64,000 nt of DNA from positions 248,001 through 312,000 of the forward strand of contig JACKLM010000003.1 in assembly GCA_024235895.1 (NCBI GenBank), written 5' to 3'. The stretch comes from Burkholderiaceae bacterium. Lineage in GTDB: Bacteria > Pseudomonadota > Gammaproteobacteria > Burkholderiales > Burkholderiaceae_C. The notes under the pieces were generated by a model. That model was not told the origin of the DNA. It was given only the letters and a program-made list of their open reading frames with translations, and did not search any database. Positions within the stretch are counted from its first letter, which is position 1. Each line of letters starts with the position of its first letter. This document shows, piece by piece, positions 8,095 through 15,800 of the stretch. A program made the position numbers and the translations under genes.

Positions 8095-8646
8095 TCAACG
8101 TCCGACCCCCCGCTCGCGCAGTGCGCGCGCCAGCGCGTGGACGGCGCGCGAGCAGTGGGTCTTGACGCTGCCTTCCGAGCATCCCATCGCGGCAGCGGTC
8201 TCGGCGACGTCGAATTCCTCCCAGTAACGCAGCAGGAACGCCTCGCGTTGACGCGCGGGCAGGGCGGCGACCTCGTCCTCGATCATCGCCAGCAGCTGGC
8301 GCCGCTGCACCTCGTCGTCGGCGCCGAGGTCCAGCCCGCCGAGGATCTCCATCAGGTCCAGCGGATCGTCGGCATCGGGGCCCTCGAAGTCCGACAGGTT
8401 GCGGAACACGCCCTGGTGGACCTTGCGGTGGCGGAACCAGTCCATCGTCGCGTTGGACAGGATGCGCTGGAAGATCGCGGGCAGCTCGCCAGCCGGCCGG
8501 TCGCCGTAGCGGTCGGCCAGGCGGATCATCGCGTCCTGCACGATGTCCAGCGCCGCGTCGTCGTCGCGCACCGCGTAGGCGGTGCGCTTGAAGGCGCGCT
8601 GCTGGACACTGCGCAGGAAGGCGTCGAGTTCGTGTTCGGTGGCCAA
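8095..8646 (-). CDS. RNA polymerase sigma-70 family (ECF-like) sigma factor
   Basis: Region 2 is visible at about residues 8-75 (RAFKRTAYAVRDDDAALDIVQDAMIRLAD, then IFQRILSNATMDWFRHRK). Region 4 with its helix-turn-helix is near 130-180 (LPARQREAFLLRYWEEFDVAETAAAMGCSEGSVKTHCSRA), so it is a two-domain ECF-size factor of 183 residues. I start it at TTG 8646 (MATEHELDAFL), which matches relatives; upstream in-frame sequence looks noncoding. It is the first gene of the operon with DUF3619, DUF3106 and RDD genes, an order recurrent in Burkholderiales. Confidence 0.88.
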   Translation of the reverse strand: MATEHELDAFLRSVQQRAFKRTAYAVRDDDAALDIVQDAMIRLADRYGDRPAGELPAIFQRILSNATMDWFRHRKVHQGVFRNLSDFEGPDADDPLDLMEILGGLDLGADDEVQRRQLLAMIEDEVAALPARQREAFLLRYWEEFDVAETAAAMGCSEGSVKTHCSRAVHALARALRERGVGR

Positions 8647-8988
8647 GGATGCTGCCGCGGCGCCGCGGCCGCGGCCGGGGATCCGGCACGCAGCCGGGGT
8701 TCTATCACAGGGCGATGCGGCGGCCGGGCCGGCCACGGCCGGTGCAGCGCGCGGCCTGCGCCCGGTCGGCGGCGCGTGCCGGCGCGACCCGCTTCGGCCC
8801 GCGGGCGGCCCGATCGTGCGCCTTGCGCGGTGACATAATGCTGCTTCGCACAACGCAGTATCCGGTTAGCAGACGGTCGGCCGAAGCGGCCCGCCGTTTG
8901 GACCGCGCGCAGTCCCGAACCCGCCTCACGAGGGCGCGGCCGAGGGGCACCGAAGGGTTTTCGTCAGAGAAATTCTCAGAGGTCAGTC
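8647..8988. other. Intergenic region between the divergent sigma-factor operon and ilvB
   Basis: 342 bases without a credible gene. It must contain both divergent promoters. On the plus strand CATAAT at 8834-8839 resembles a -10 box but has no good -35 at 16-18 bases. A small GC hairpin lies near 8730. An open frame starting MLLRTT at 8838 runs without a stop into ilvB in another frame, so it is not a classic leader peptide. I see no intrinsic terminator. Confidence 0.5.
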
Positions 8989-10764
8989 ATGGACATCAAT
9001 GCCGCGGAAGTCAGGCGTGCCGCCTCGGCCGCGCCGCCCTCCGATCCCGCCGCCGAGCCCAACGGCTCGGAAATCCTCGTCAGGTGCCTCCAGGCCGAAG
9101 GGGTCAGGTACCTCTGGGGCTACCCGGGTGGCGCCGTCCTGTACATCTACGACGCGCTGTACAAGCAGGACACGATCCAGCACGTCCTCGTGCGCCACGA
9201 GCAGGCCGCGGTGCACGCCGCCGACGGCTACGCGCGTGCCACCGGCGAGGTCGGCGTCGCGATCGTCACCTCCGGCCCCGGGGTCACGAATGCCGTCACC
9301 GGCATCGCGACCGCGTACATGGACTCGATCCCGATGGTGATCGTCACCGGCCAGGTGCCGACGCCGGCGATCGGGCTGGACGCGTTCCAGGAGTGCGACA
9401 CCGTCGGCATCACGCGCCCGGTGGTCAAGCACAACTTCCTGGTCAAGGACGTGCGCGACCTGGCCACGACGATCAAGAAGGCCTTCCACATCGCCCGCAC
9501 CGGGCGCCCTGGGCCGGTCGTGGTCGACATCCCGAAGGACATCTCGATCGCGCGCACCGCGTTCCACTACCCCGAGCACATCGAGATGCGCTCGTACAAC
9601 CCGGTGCGCAAGGGCCACGGCGGGCAGATCCGCAAGGCGGTTCAGCTGCTGCTGCAGGCCGAGCGGCCCTACCTGTACAGCGGCGGCGGCGTCGTGCTGG
9701 GCAACGCCAGCGCCGAGCTGCGCGAGCTCGCCGGCCTGCTCGGCTTCCCCTGCACCAACACCCTGATGGGGCTGGGCGCGATCCCGGCGTCGGACCCGAA
9801 GTTTCTCGGCATGCTGGGCATGCACGGGACCTACGAGGCCAACATGGCGATGCAGCACTGCGACGTGCTGCTCGCCGTGGGCGCGCGCTTCGACGACCGC
9901 GTGATCGGCAACCCGAACCACTTCGCGCAGGTGGCGCGCAAGATCGTCCACGTCGACATCGACCCGAGCTCGATCTCCAAGCGCGTCAAGGTCGACATCC
10001 CGATCGTCGGCGACGTCAAGGACGTGCTGCTCGAGCTGATCGCGCAGGTGCGCGCCGGCGCGGCGCGCCCGGACCCGGCGCGGCTGGCGGCCTGGTGGGC
10101 ACAGATCGAGGAGTGGCGCCGGCGCGACTGCCTCGCGTTCCGGTCCAGCGACGAGGTCATCAAGCCGCAGATGGTCGTGCGCACGCTGAACGAGCTGACG
10201 CGCGGGCGCGACGTCTACGTCACCTCCGACGTCGGCCAGCACCAGATGTGGGCGGCGCAGTTCTACGGGTTCGAGCAGCCGCGGCGCTGGATCAACTCCG
10301 GCGGGCTGGGCACGATGGGCGTGGGCCTGCCGTACGCGATGGGCATCAAGCTCGCCCGGCCCGAGTCCGACGTCTTCTGCATCACCGGCGAGGGCTCGAT
10401 CCAGATGTGCCTGCAGGAGCTGTCGACCTGCAAGCAGTACGACACGCCGGTCAAGATCGTCTCGCTGAACAACCGCTACCTGGGCATGGTGCGGCAGTGG
10501 CAGGAGCTCGACTACGAGGGTCGCTACTCGCACAGCTACATGGACGCGCTGCCGGACTTCGTCAAGCTCGCCGAGTCCTACGGCCACGTCGGCATGCTGA
10601 TCGAGAAGCCGGCCGACGTCGAGCCCGCGCTGCGCGAAGCGATCCGGCTGAAGGACCGCACGGTCTTCCTCGACGTGCGCACCGACCCGACCGAGAACGT
10701 CTGGCCGATGGTCAAGGCGGGCAAGGGCATCACGGAGATGCTGCTGGGCGCCGAGGAACTGTGA
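8989..10764 (+). CDS. ilvB: Acetolactate synthase large (catalytic) subunit
   Basis: ThDP- and FAD-dependent condensation of two pyruvates, or pyruvate with 2-oxobutyrate: first common step of valine, leucine and isoleucine synthesis. The 591 residues show the N-terminal ThDP domain with the catalytic Glu in LVRHEQAAVHAADGYAR, the central FAD domain, and the C-terminal ThDP/Mg motif GEGSIQMCLQELST...NN, with GEG in place of the commoner GDG. The ATG at 8989 follows an AGAGGT site. It heads ilvB-ilvN-ilvC; the regulatory subunit begins 175 bases downstream. Confidence 0.97.
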   Translation: MDINAAEVRRAASAAPPSDPAAEPNGSEILVRCLQAEGVRYLWGYPGGAVLYIYDALYKQDTIQHVLVRHEQAAVHAADGYARATGEVGVAIVTSGPGVTNAVTGIATAYMDSIPMVIVTGQVPTPAIGLDAFQECDTVGITRPVVKHNFLVKDVRDLATTIKKAFHIARTGRPGPVVVDIPKDISIARTAFHYPEHIEMRSYNPVRKGHGGQIRKAVQLLLQAERPYLYSGGGVVLGNASAELRELAGLLGFPCTNTLMGLGAIPASDPKFLGMLGMHGTYEANMAMQHCDVLLAVGARFDDRVIGNPNHFAQVARKIVHVDIDPSSISKRVKVDIPIVGDVKDVLLELIAQVRAGAARPDPARLAAWWAQIEEWRRRDCLAFRSSDEVIKPQMVVRTLNELTRGRDVYVTSDVGQHQMWAAQFYGFEQPRRWINSGGLGTMGVGLPYAMGIKLARPESDVFCITGEGSIQMCLQELSTCKQYDTPVKIVSLNNRYLGMVRQWQELDYEGRYSHSYMDALPDFVKLAESYGHVGMLIEKPADVEPALREAIRLKDRTVFLDVRTDPTENVWPMVKAGKGITEMLLGAEEL

Positions 10765-10939
10765 GCGCGGCCCACCCGCGCCGACCGGCAGGCGTCACCG
10801 CGCCGGCCGCCGGGGGCGCGGGGCGGCGCGCGGGCAACCTGCGGACCCCGTCTCCCTTCCACCACCCCCGGCAACGTCGACGCCGAGCGGCCAGGGTTAC
10901 CGCCCCGGCCGCGCAGGGCGCGGCGCGAAAGGATTCCCC

Positions 10940-11431
10940 ATGAGACACATCATCGCCGTGCTGCTCGAGAACGAGCCCGGCGCGCTGTCGCGCGTGGTCG
11001 CGCTGTTCTCGGCACGCGGCTACAACATCGAGAGCCTGACCGTGGCGCCGACCGAGGACCGCTCGCTGTCGCGCATGACGATCGTGACCACCGGCTCGGA
11101 CGAGGTCATCGAGCAGATCACCAAGCACCTGAACCGCCTGATCGAGGTCGTCAAGGTCGTCGACCTGACCGAGGGCAACCACACCGAGCGCGAGCTCATG
11201 CTGATCAAGCTGCGCGCGGTCGGCAAGGAGCGCGAGGAGATGATGCGCATGGCCGAGATCTTCCGCGGCCGCATCATCGACGTCACCGAGAAGAGCTACA
11301 CGATCGAGCTGACCGGCGACTCGGCCAAGCTCGACGCGTTCATCGCCGCGGTCGACCGCAGCGCGATCCTCGAGACGGTGCGAACCGGCGCCAGCGGCAT
11401 CGGCCGCGGCGAGCGGATCCTGAGGGTGTAG
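10940..11431 (+). CDS. ilvN: Acetolactate synthase small (regulatory) subunit
   Basis: ACT-domain partner of IlvB that activates the catalytic subunit and confers feedback inhibition by valine. 163 residues; the N-terminal ACT domain is at 2-75 (RHIIAVLLENEPGALSRV, RGYNIESLTVAPTED) and the C-terminal domain carries EIFRGRIIDVTEKSYTIELTG. Starts at ATG 10940 with an AAGGA site upstream. The length matches the ilvH-type subunit. It is followed 51 bases later by ilvC. Confidence 0.96.
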   Translation: MRHIIAVLLENEPGALSRVVALFSARGYNIESLTVAPTEDRSLSRMTIVTTGSDEVIEQITKHLNRLIEVVKVVDLTEGNHTERELMLIKLRAVGKEREEMMRMAEIFRGRIIDVTEKSYTIELTGDSAKLDAFIAAVDRSAILETVRTGASGIGRGERILRV

Positions 11432-11482
11432 GAGCGAGAAGCGGGCCCTGCGGGCCCTGTCGATTCATTTCTGGAGAGAACC

Positions 11483-12499
11483 ATGAAGGTTTACTACGAC
11501 AAGGACGCCGACCTCAGCCTCGTCAAGGGCAAGCAGGTCACGATCATCGGCTACGGCTCGCAGGGCCACGCGCATGCGCAGAACCTGAACGACAGCGGCG
11601 TCAAGGTCACCGTCGGCCTGCGCAGGAGCGGCGCGTCGTGGGCCAAGGCGGAGAAGGCGGGGCTGAAGGTGGCCGAGGTCGCCGACGCCGTCAAGGGCGC
11701 CGACGTCGTCATGATCCTGCTGCCCGACGAGCAGATCGGCGCCGTCTACAAGAACGACGTCGAACCGCACATCCGCGAGGGCGCCTCGCTCGCGTTCGCG
11801 CACGGCTTCAACGTCCACTACGGCCAGGTCGTCCCGCGCGACGACCTCGACGTCTGGATGGTGGCGCCCAAGGCCCCGGGCCACACCGTGCGCAACACCT
11901 ACACCCAGGGCGGCGGCGTGCCGCACCTGATCGCGGTGCACCAGGACAAGAGCGGGCGCGCGCGCGACCTCGCGCTGTCGTACGCGGCGGCCAACGGCGG
12001 CGGCAAGGCCGGCATCATCGAGACCAGCTTCCGCGAGGAGACCGAGACCGACCTGTTCGGCGAGCAGGCGGTGCTGTGCGGCGGCACGGTCGAGCTGATC
12101 AAGGCCGGCTACGAGACGCTGGTCGACGCCGGCTACGCGCCCGAGATGGCCTACTTCGAGTGCCTGCACGAGCTCAAGCTGATCGTCGACCTCATCTACG
12201 AGGGCGGCATCGGCAACATGAACTACTCGATCTCGAACAACGCCGAGTACGGCGAGTACGTGACCGGGCCGAAGGTCATCGGCGACGAGGCGCGCGCCGC
12301 GATGCGCCAGGCGCTGCGCGACATCCAGACCGGCGAGTACGCCAAGAGCTTCATCCTGGAAAACCGCGCCGGCGCGCCGACGCTGCTGTCGCGCCGGCGT
12401 CTGACGGCCGAGCACTCGATCGAGGTCGTCGGCGAGCAACTTCGCGCGATGATGCCCTGGATCAAGGCCAACAAGCTGGTCGACAAGAGCCGCAACTGA
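11483..12499 (+). CDS. ilvC: Ketol-acid reductoisomerase (NADP+), class I
   Basis: Mg2+- and NADPH-dependent isomeroreduction of acetolactate or acetohydroxybutyrate, the second step of branched-chain amino acid synthesis. 338 residues is the short class I length. The Rossmann motif GYGSQGHAHAQNL lies near residue 24, and the acidic metal-binding residues lie in FREETETDLFGEQ and in the C-terminal knotted domain (YFECLHELKLIVDLIYEGG). The ATG at 11483 follows a GGAGAG site. Confidence 0.97.
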   Translation: MKVYYDKDADLSLVKGKQVTIIGYGSQGHAHAQNLNDSGVKVTVGLRRSGASWAKAEKAGLKVAEVADAVKGADVVMILLPDEQIGAVYKNDVEPHIREGASLAFAHGFNVHYGQVVPRDDLDVWMVAPKAPGHTVRNTYTQGGGVPHLIAVHQDKSGRARDLALSYAAANGGGKAGIIETSFREETETDLFGEQAVLCGGTVELIKAGYETLVDAGYAPEMAYFECLHELKLIVDLIYEGGIGNMNYSISNNAEYGEYVTGPKVIGDEARAAMRQALRDIQTGEYAKSFILENRAGAPTLLSRRRLTAEHSIEVVGEQLRAMMPWIKANKLVDKSRN

Positions 12500-12627
12500 T
12501 ACGGGATCGCGTTCGAGCCTTCGACTGGCGCCCGCGGTGCAACGGCCGCGGATTGACACCTTGCTGCCGGCCGCCGAAGTCGGTTCTACGCTTCTGCTGG
12601 CATTCGACGGTCCCTGCGTGCCAAGGC

Positions 12628-12712
12628 CGGCGGGCACCCTCCCACTCCATGTCCCCCGCCGTCGGCTAACGCCGCCGGCTCCTCCTTTACTTACGTGGGA
12701 GGGTGCCCGCCG
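12628..12712 (+). repeat. Palindromic repeat copy 1 (MITE-like), 18-bp inverted ends
   Basis: An 85-base unit bounded by a perfect 18-bp inverted repeat (12628-12645 and 12695-12712; arms of the form CGGCGGGCACCCTCCCAC), with looser complementarity continuing outward for about 7 bases. The 49-base core contains CTCCATGTCCCC and GCTCCTCCTTTACTT blocks that recur, reversed, in copy 2. No coding capacity. It resembles a small nonautonomous mobile repeat or a REP-like element. Confidence 0.75.
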
Positions 12713-12766
12713 ACCCTGGCCTGCCACCGCCGCGGTATTCGACGGTCGAGTACCGACTCGGTGGCC

Positions 12767-12871
12767 TGCCGAGGACGGCGGGTACTCTTGACCGGAAGTA
12801 AAGGAGGAGCCAGCGGCCGCCAGGCCGATGGCGGGGGACATGGAGGGCAAGGGTACCCGCCGTCCTCGGCA
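12767..12871 (-). repeat. Palindromic repeat copy 2 (MITE-like), 19-bp inverted ends
   Basis: A 105-base unit bounded by a perfect 19-bp inverted repeat (12767-12785 and 12853-12871; arm TGCCGAGGACGGCGGGTAC). Its core read on the minus strand shares CTCCATGTCCCCCGCC and GGCTCCTCCTTTACTT with copy 1, so the two are diverged members of one family inserted head to head. Arm sequences differ between copies while pairing within each copy is perfect, which points to selection for, or gene conversion of, the hairpin. Confidence 0.75.
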
Positions 12872-13068
12872 CGCTCGGTCATGGCAGGCAAACGAAAGAC
12901 AGGCCGCCCCGACGAGTGTCGGCAACGGGCCGAGGGCGTGCCTTCGCAGGCAAGCCTGTCCTTGTCGATCGAACGCAAACGCGATCGTGGCTGGCGCGCT
13001 GCCGGACGACCGCTGCGGGTGCTTTCCCTCGCGGCAGGGGCGCGGCGTGCGCGCTATCCTCGCGCCCC

Positions 13069-13905
13069 ATGGCCGACCCAGACCCCAGCACCTTCGACGA
13101 CTCGGCTCCCGAGCCCGAGCTGCGGGTGCGCCCGCGCCGCAAGGGCATCTACATCCTGCCCAACCTGTTCACGCTGGCGGCGCTGTTCGGCGGCTTCTAC
13201 GGCGTCGTGATGGCGATGAACGGGCGCTTCGAGAACGCCGCCATCGGCATCTTCGCGGCGATGGTGCTCGACAGCCTGGACGGCCGCGTCGCGCGACTGA
13301 CGCGCACCCAGAGCGCGTTCGGCGAGCAGATGGACAGCCTCGCGGACATGGTCAGCTTCGGCGCCGCGCCGGCGCTGATCGTCTACATCTGGGCCCTGAG
13401 CGGGCTGGGCAAGCTGGGCTGGATCGCCGCGTTCGTCTACTGCGCGTGCGCGGCGCTGCGGCTGGCGCGCTTCAACACCAACATCGGTGTCGTCGACAAG
13501 CGCTACTTCCAGGGGCTGCCGAGCCCGGCGGCGGCAGCACTCGTCGTCGGTTTCGTCTGGGTGATGGACGATGCCGGCATCCGCGGCGCCACCCGCATCG
13601 ACTGGCTGGCCTGGGGCGCCTTCGCGCTGACGCTGTACGCCGGGCTGACGATGGTCACCAACGTGCCCTTCTACAGCTTCAAGGACATCAACCTGCGGCG
13701 CTCGGTGCCGTTCATCGTCATCGTCGGCATCGCGCTGGCGATCGCGCTGATCACGGTCCACCCGCCGACGGTGCTGTTCGGGCTGTTCTGCCTGTACGGT
13801 GTCTCCGGCTACGCGGTCTATGCCTGGCGCAAGTCCAAGGGCAGGCCCGTCAGCGTGATCGCGACCTCGACCGACGAGCCCGACGAGGCCGGCCTGCATC
13901 GCTGA
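13069..13905 (+). CDS. pssA: CDP-diacylglycerol-serine O-phosphatidyltransferase
   Basis: Makes phosphatidylserine, the precursor of phosphatidylethanolamine, in the inner membrane. 278 residues with about eight hydrophobic helices and the CDP-alcohol phosphotransferase signature DGRVAR-(8)-GEQMD-SLAD (spacing DG-x2-AR-x8-G-x3-D-x3-D) near 70-92. The ATG at 13069 (MADPDPSTF) is chosen because the family begins soon before the IYILPNLFTLAALF helix; the longer upstream frame is noncoding. It sits between ilvC and leuA, a common Burkholderiales arrangement. Confidence 0.95.
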   Translation: MADPDPSTFDDSAPEPELRVRPRRKGIYILPNLFTLAALFGGFYGVVMAMNGRFENAAIGIFAAMVLDSLDGRVARLTRTQSAFGEQMDSLADMVSFGAAPALIVYIWALSGLGKLGWIAAFVYCACAALRLARFNTNIGVVDKRYFQGLPSPAAAALVVGFVWVMDDAGIRGATRIDWLAWGAFALTLYAGLTMVTNVPFYSFKDINLRRSVPFIVIVGIALAIALITVHPPTVLFGLFCLYGVSGYAVYAWRKSKGRPVSVIATSTDEPDEAGLHR

Positions 13906-13919
13906 GGCTGCGGCCGTGC

Positions 13920-13925
13920 TATATT
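13920..13925 (+). promoter_or_regulatory. Probable -10 box of the leuA leader transcript
   Basis: TATATT, five of six bases of the sigma-70 -10 consensus, ten bases before the leader ATG, in otherwise GC-rich sequence. No clear -35 is seen at 16-18 bases. It would give a very short 5' end before the leader peptide. Confidence 0.5.
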
Positions 13926-13934
13926 GCCCGGGCG

Positions 13935-13988
13935 ATGAACACGACCCAGCTGACTTGTCTCCTACTACGCGAGCCGCCGGCGCGCTGA
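13935..13988 (+). CDS. leuA leader peptide (leucine attenuator)
   Basis: A 17-codon peptide MNTTQLTCLLLREPPAR with four Leu, three of them consecutive and coded CTC-CTA-CTA. CTA is very rare in this genome, so the tandem is a strong sign of a ribosome-stalling leader. A TATATT -10 (13920-13925) lies just ahead, and a perfect intrinsic terminator follows 43 bases after the stop, before leuA. This is the layout of classical leucine attenuation; the peptide is too short to be found by length-based gene callers. Confidence 0.8.
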   Translation: MNTTQLTCLLLREPPAR

Positions 13989-14031
13989 TCGTCCACGACC
14001 AGGTTCCTCGCAGACCCTTCCCCCCGGATCG

Positions 14032-14070
14032 ACGGCCCGCCAGCGCAACGCAGCGGGCCGTTCGCTTTTT
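14032..14070 (+). terminator. Intrinsic terminator (attenuator) upstream of leuA
   Basis: Perfect 9-bp stem ACGGCCCGC / GCGGGCCGT (14032-14040 with 14053-14061), 12-base loop, then TTCGCTTTTT. It lies between the Leu-rich leader peptide and leuA. Readthrough would be favoured when ribosomes stall at the leader leucine codons and an alternative upstream pairing forms; I did not establish that alternative fold. Confidence 0.85.
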
Positions 14071-14112
14071 GCCGGTGACCGGGCTGCGTGCGAGACCCCC
14101 CAGGAGTGCCCC

Positions 14113-15660
14113 ATGGCCGACAAGCTGATCATCTTCGACACCACCTTGCGCGACGGCGAGCAAAGCCCGGGCGCCTCGATGACCAAGGACGAGAAGCTGC
14201 GCATCGCGCGCCAGCTCGAGCGGCTGCGGGTGGACGTCATCGAGGCCGGCTTCGCGGCGTCGAGCAACGGCGACTTCGAGGCCGTCAAGGCGATCGCCGG
14301 CCACATCCGGGACTCCACCGTGTGCTCGCTGGCGCGCGCCAACGACCGCGACATCGGACGTGCCGCGGAGGCACTGGCCGGTGCCGAGCGCGCGCGGATC
14401 CACACCTTCATCGCCACCAGCGAGCTGCACATGGCGGCCAAGCTGCGCATGACGCGCGAGCAGGTCCTGGAGCAGGCGCGCATGGCGGTGCGCTTCGCGC
14501 GCAATCTGTGCCCCGACGTCGAGTTCTCGCCCGAGGACGGCTACCGCTCCGACCCCGACTTCCTCGCCCAGGTGCTGGAGGCGGTGATCGACGAAGGCGC
14601 GGGCACGATCAACATTCCCGACACCGTCGGCTACGCCGTGCCCGAGTTGTTCGGCGACTTCATCCGCCGGCTGCGCGAGCGCATCCCGAACAGCGACCGC
14701 GCGATCTGGTCGGTGCACTGCCACAACGACCTCGGGATGGCGGTCGCGAACTCGCTGGCCGGGGTCAAGGTCGGCGGCGCGCGCCAGGTCGAGTGCACGA
14801 TCAACGGCCTGGGCGAGCGCGCCGGCAACTGCTCGCTGGAGGAGGTCGTGATGGCGGTGCGCACGCGGCGCGACCACTACGGGCTGGAGGTCGGCATCGA
14901 CACGACGCAGATCGTGCCGGCGTCGCGCATGGTCAGCCAGACCACCGGCTTCGTCGTCCAGCCGAACAAGGCGGTGGTGGGCGCCAACGCCTTCGCGCAT
15001 GCCAGCGGCATCCACCAGGACGGCGTCCTCAAGGCGCGCGACACCTACGAGATCATGCGTGCCGAGGACGTCGGCTGGAGCGCCAACAAGATCGTGCTCG
15101 GCAAGCTGTCGGGGCGCAATGCGTTCCGCCAGCGGCTGCACGATCTGGGCATCGAGATGGACTCCGAGGCGGAGGTCAACGCCGCGTTCGCGCGCTTCAA
15201 GGACCTGGCCGACCGCAAGAGCGAGATCTTCGACGAGGACATCATCGCGCTGGTCGGCGACGAGAGCGTGACCGCCGAGCAGGAGCACTACCGGCTGCTG
15301 TCGCTCGCGCAGCGCTCGGAGACCGGCGAGCGCCCGCACGCCAGCGTCGCCTTCGCCGCCGGCGAGCAGGAGTTCCACGCCGACAGCGACGGCAACGGCC
15401 CGGTCGACGCCAGCCTCAAGGCGATCGAATCCAAGGTCGGGAGTGGCGCCGAACTGATGCTGTATTCGGTCAATGCGATCACCAGCGGCTCGACAGAATC
15501 GCAGGGCGAGGTGACGGTTCGGCTGCAGCTCGGCGGCCGGGTGGTCAACGGCGTGGGGGCCGACCCGGACATCGTCGTGGCTTCGGCCAAGGCCTATCTG
15601 GCGGCGCTCAACAAGCTGCACAGCGCGACCGACCGCGTCGCCGCCCAGGGTTGGCCCTGA
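14113..15660 (+). CDS. leuA: 2-isopropylmalate synthase
   Basis: Condenses acetyl-CoA with 2-oxoisovalerate, the committed step of leucine synthesis. 515 residues: an N-terminal HMGL-type TIM barrel with FDTTLRDGEQSPGASM, the metal-binding HCHNDLGMAVANS, and the GERAGNCSLEEVVMA block. A C-terminal regulatory LeuA dimer domain (about 390-510) mediates leucine inhibition. The ATG at 14113 has AGGAG six bases upstream. Control by leader-peptide attenuation is strongly suggested by the preceding features. Confidence 0.97.
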   Translation: MADKLIIFDTTLRDGEQSPGASMTKDEKLRIARQLERLRVDVIEAGFAASSNGDFEAVKAIAGHIRDSTVCSLARANDRDIGRAAEALAGAERARIHTFIATSELHMAAKLRMTREQVLEQARMAVRFARNLCPDVEFSPEDGYRSDPDFLAQVLEAVIDEGAGTINIPDTVGYAVPELFGDFIRRLRERIPNSDRAIWSVHCHNDLGMAVANSLAGVKVGGARQVECTINGLGERAGNCSLEEVVMAVRTRRDHYGLEVGIDTTQIVPASRMVSQTTGFVVQPNKAVVGANAFAHASGIHQDGVLKARDTYEIMRAEDVGWSANKIVLGKLSGRNAFRQRLHDLGIEMDSEAEVNAAFARFKDLADRKSEIFDEDIIALVGDESVTAEQEHYRLLSLAQRSETGERPHASVAFAAGEQEFHADSDGNGPVDASLKAIESKVGSGAELMLYSVNAITSGSTESQGEVTVRLQLGGRVVNGVGADPDIVVASAKAYLAALNKLHSATDRVAAQGWP

Positions 15661-15739
15661 TCGGCTGCCACGGTCGGCATGGCCCGGCCCCGGCCGGACC
15701 GCATCCTCGACTTGAAGTGAGCGGCGCAAGTCTTTGATC

Positions 15740-15768
15740 TTGCGTCGTTTTGCTTCTCCTTTTAGACT
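15740..15768 (+). promoter_or_regulatory. Candidate sigma-70 promoter of the D,D-peptidase gene
   Basis: TTGCGT (15740-15745), 17-base spacer, TAGACT (15763-15768), about 30 bases before the start codon. Moderate agreement with consensus in a locally AT-richer patch. Confidence 0.4.
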
Positions 15769-15800
15769 CCGCCCGGCGGCGGGGACGAGGAGTGCGGACG

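Larger units (their letters stand above)
12500..13068. other. ilvC-pssA intergenic region with repeats
   Basis: 569 bases with no supportable gene; the short open frames in it read as arginine/proline-rich noise. It contains two related palindromic repeats in opposite orientation (separate entries) and a 19-base near-palindrome between them (12735-12753: GTATTCGAC / GTCGAGTAC around a central G). The remaining 200 bases before pssA look unremarkable. pssA has no obvious -35/-10 pair close to its start. Confidence 0.7.

Noticed and set aside
8838..8988. Leader peptide for ilvB starting MLLRTT at 8838
   Set aside because: The frame has no stop before ilvB and no terminator hairpin with a T-tract, so classical attenuation is not supported.
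12500..13068. CRISPR-like or protein-coding content in the ilvC-pssA gap
   Set aside because: Only two repeat copies in inverted orientation and no regular spacers; the open frames are short noise.
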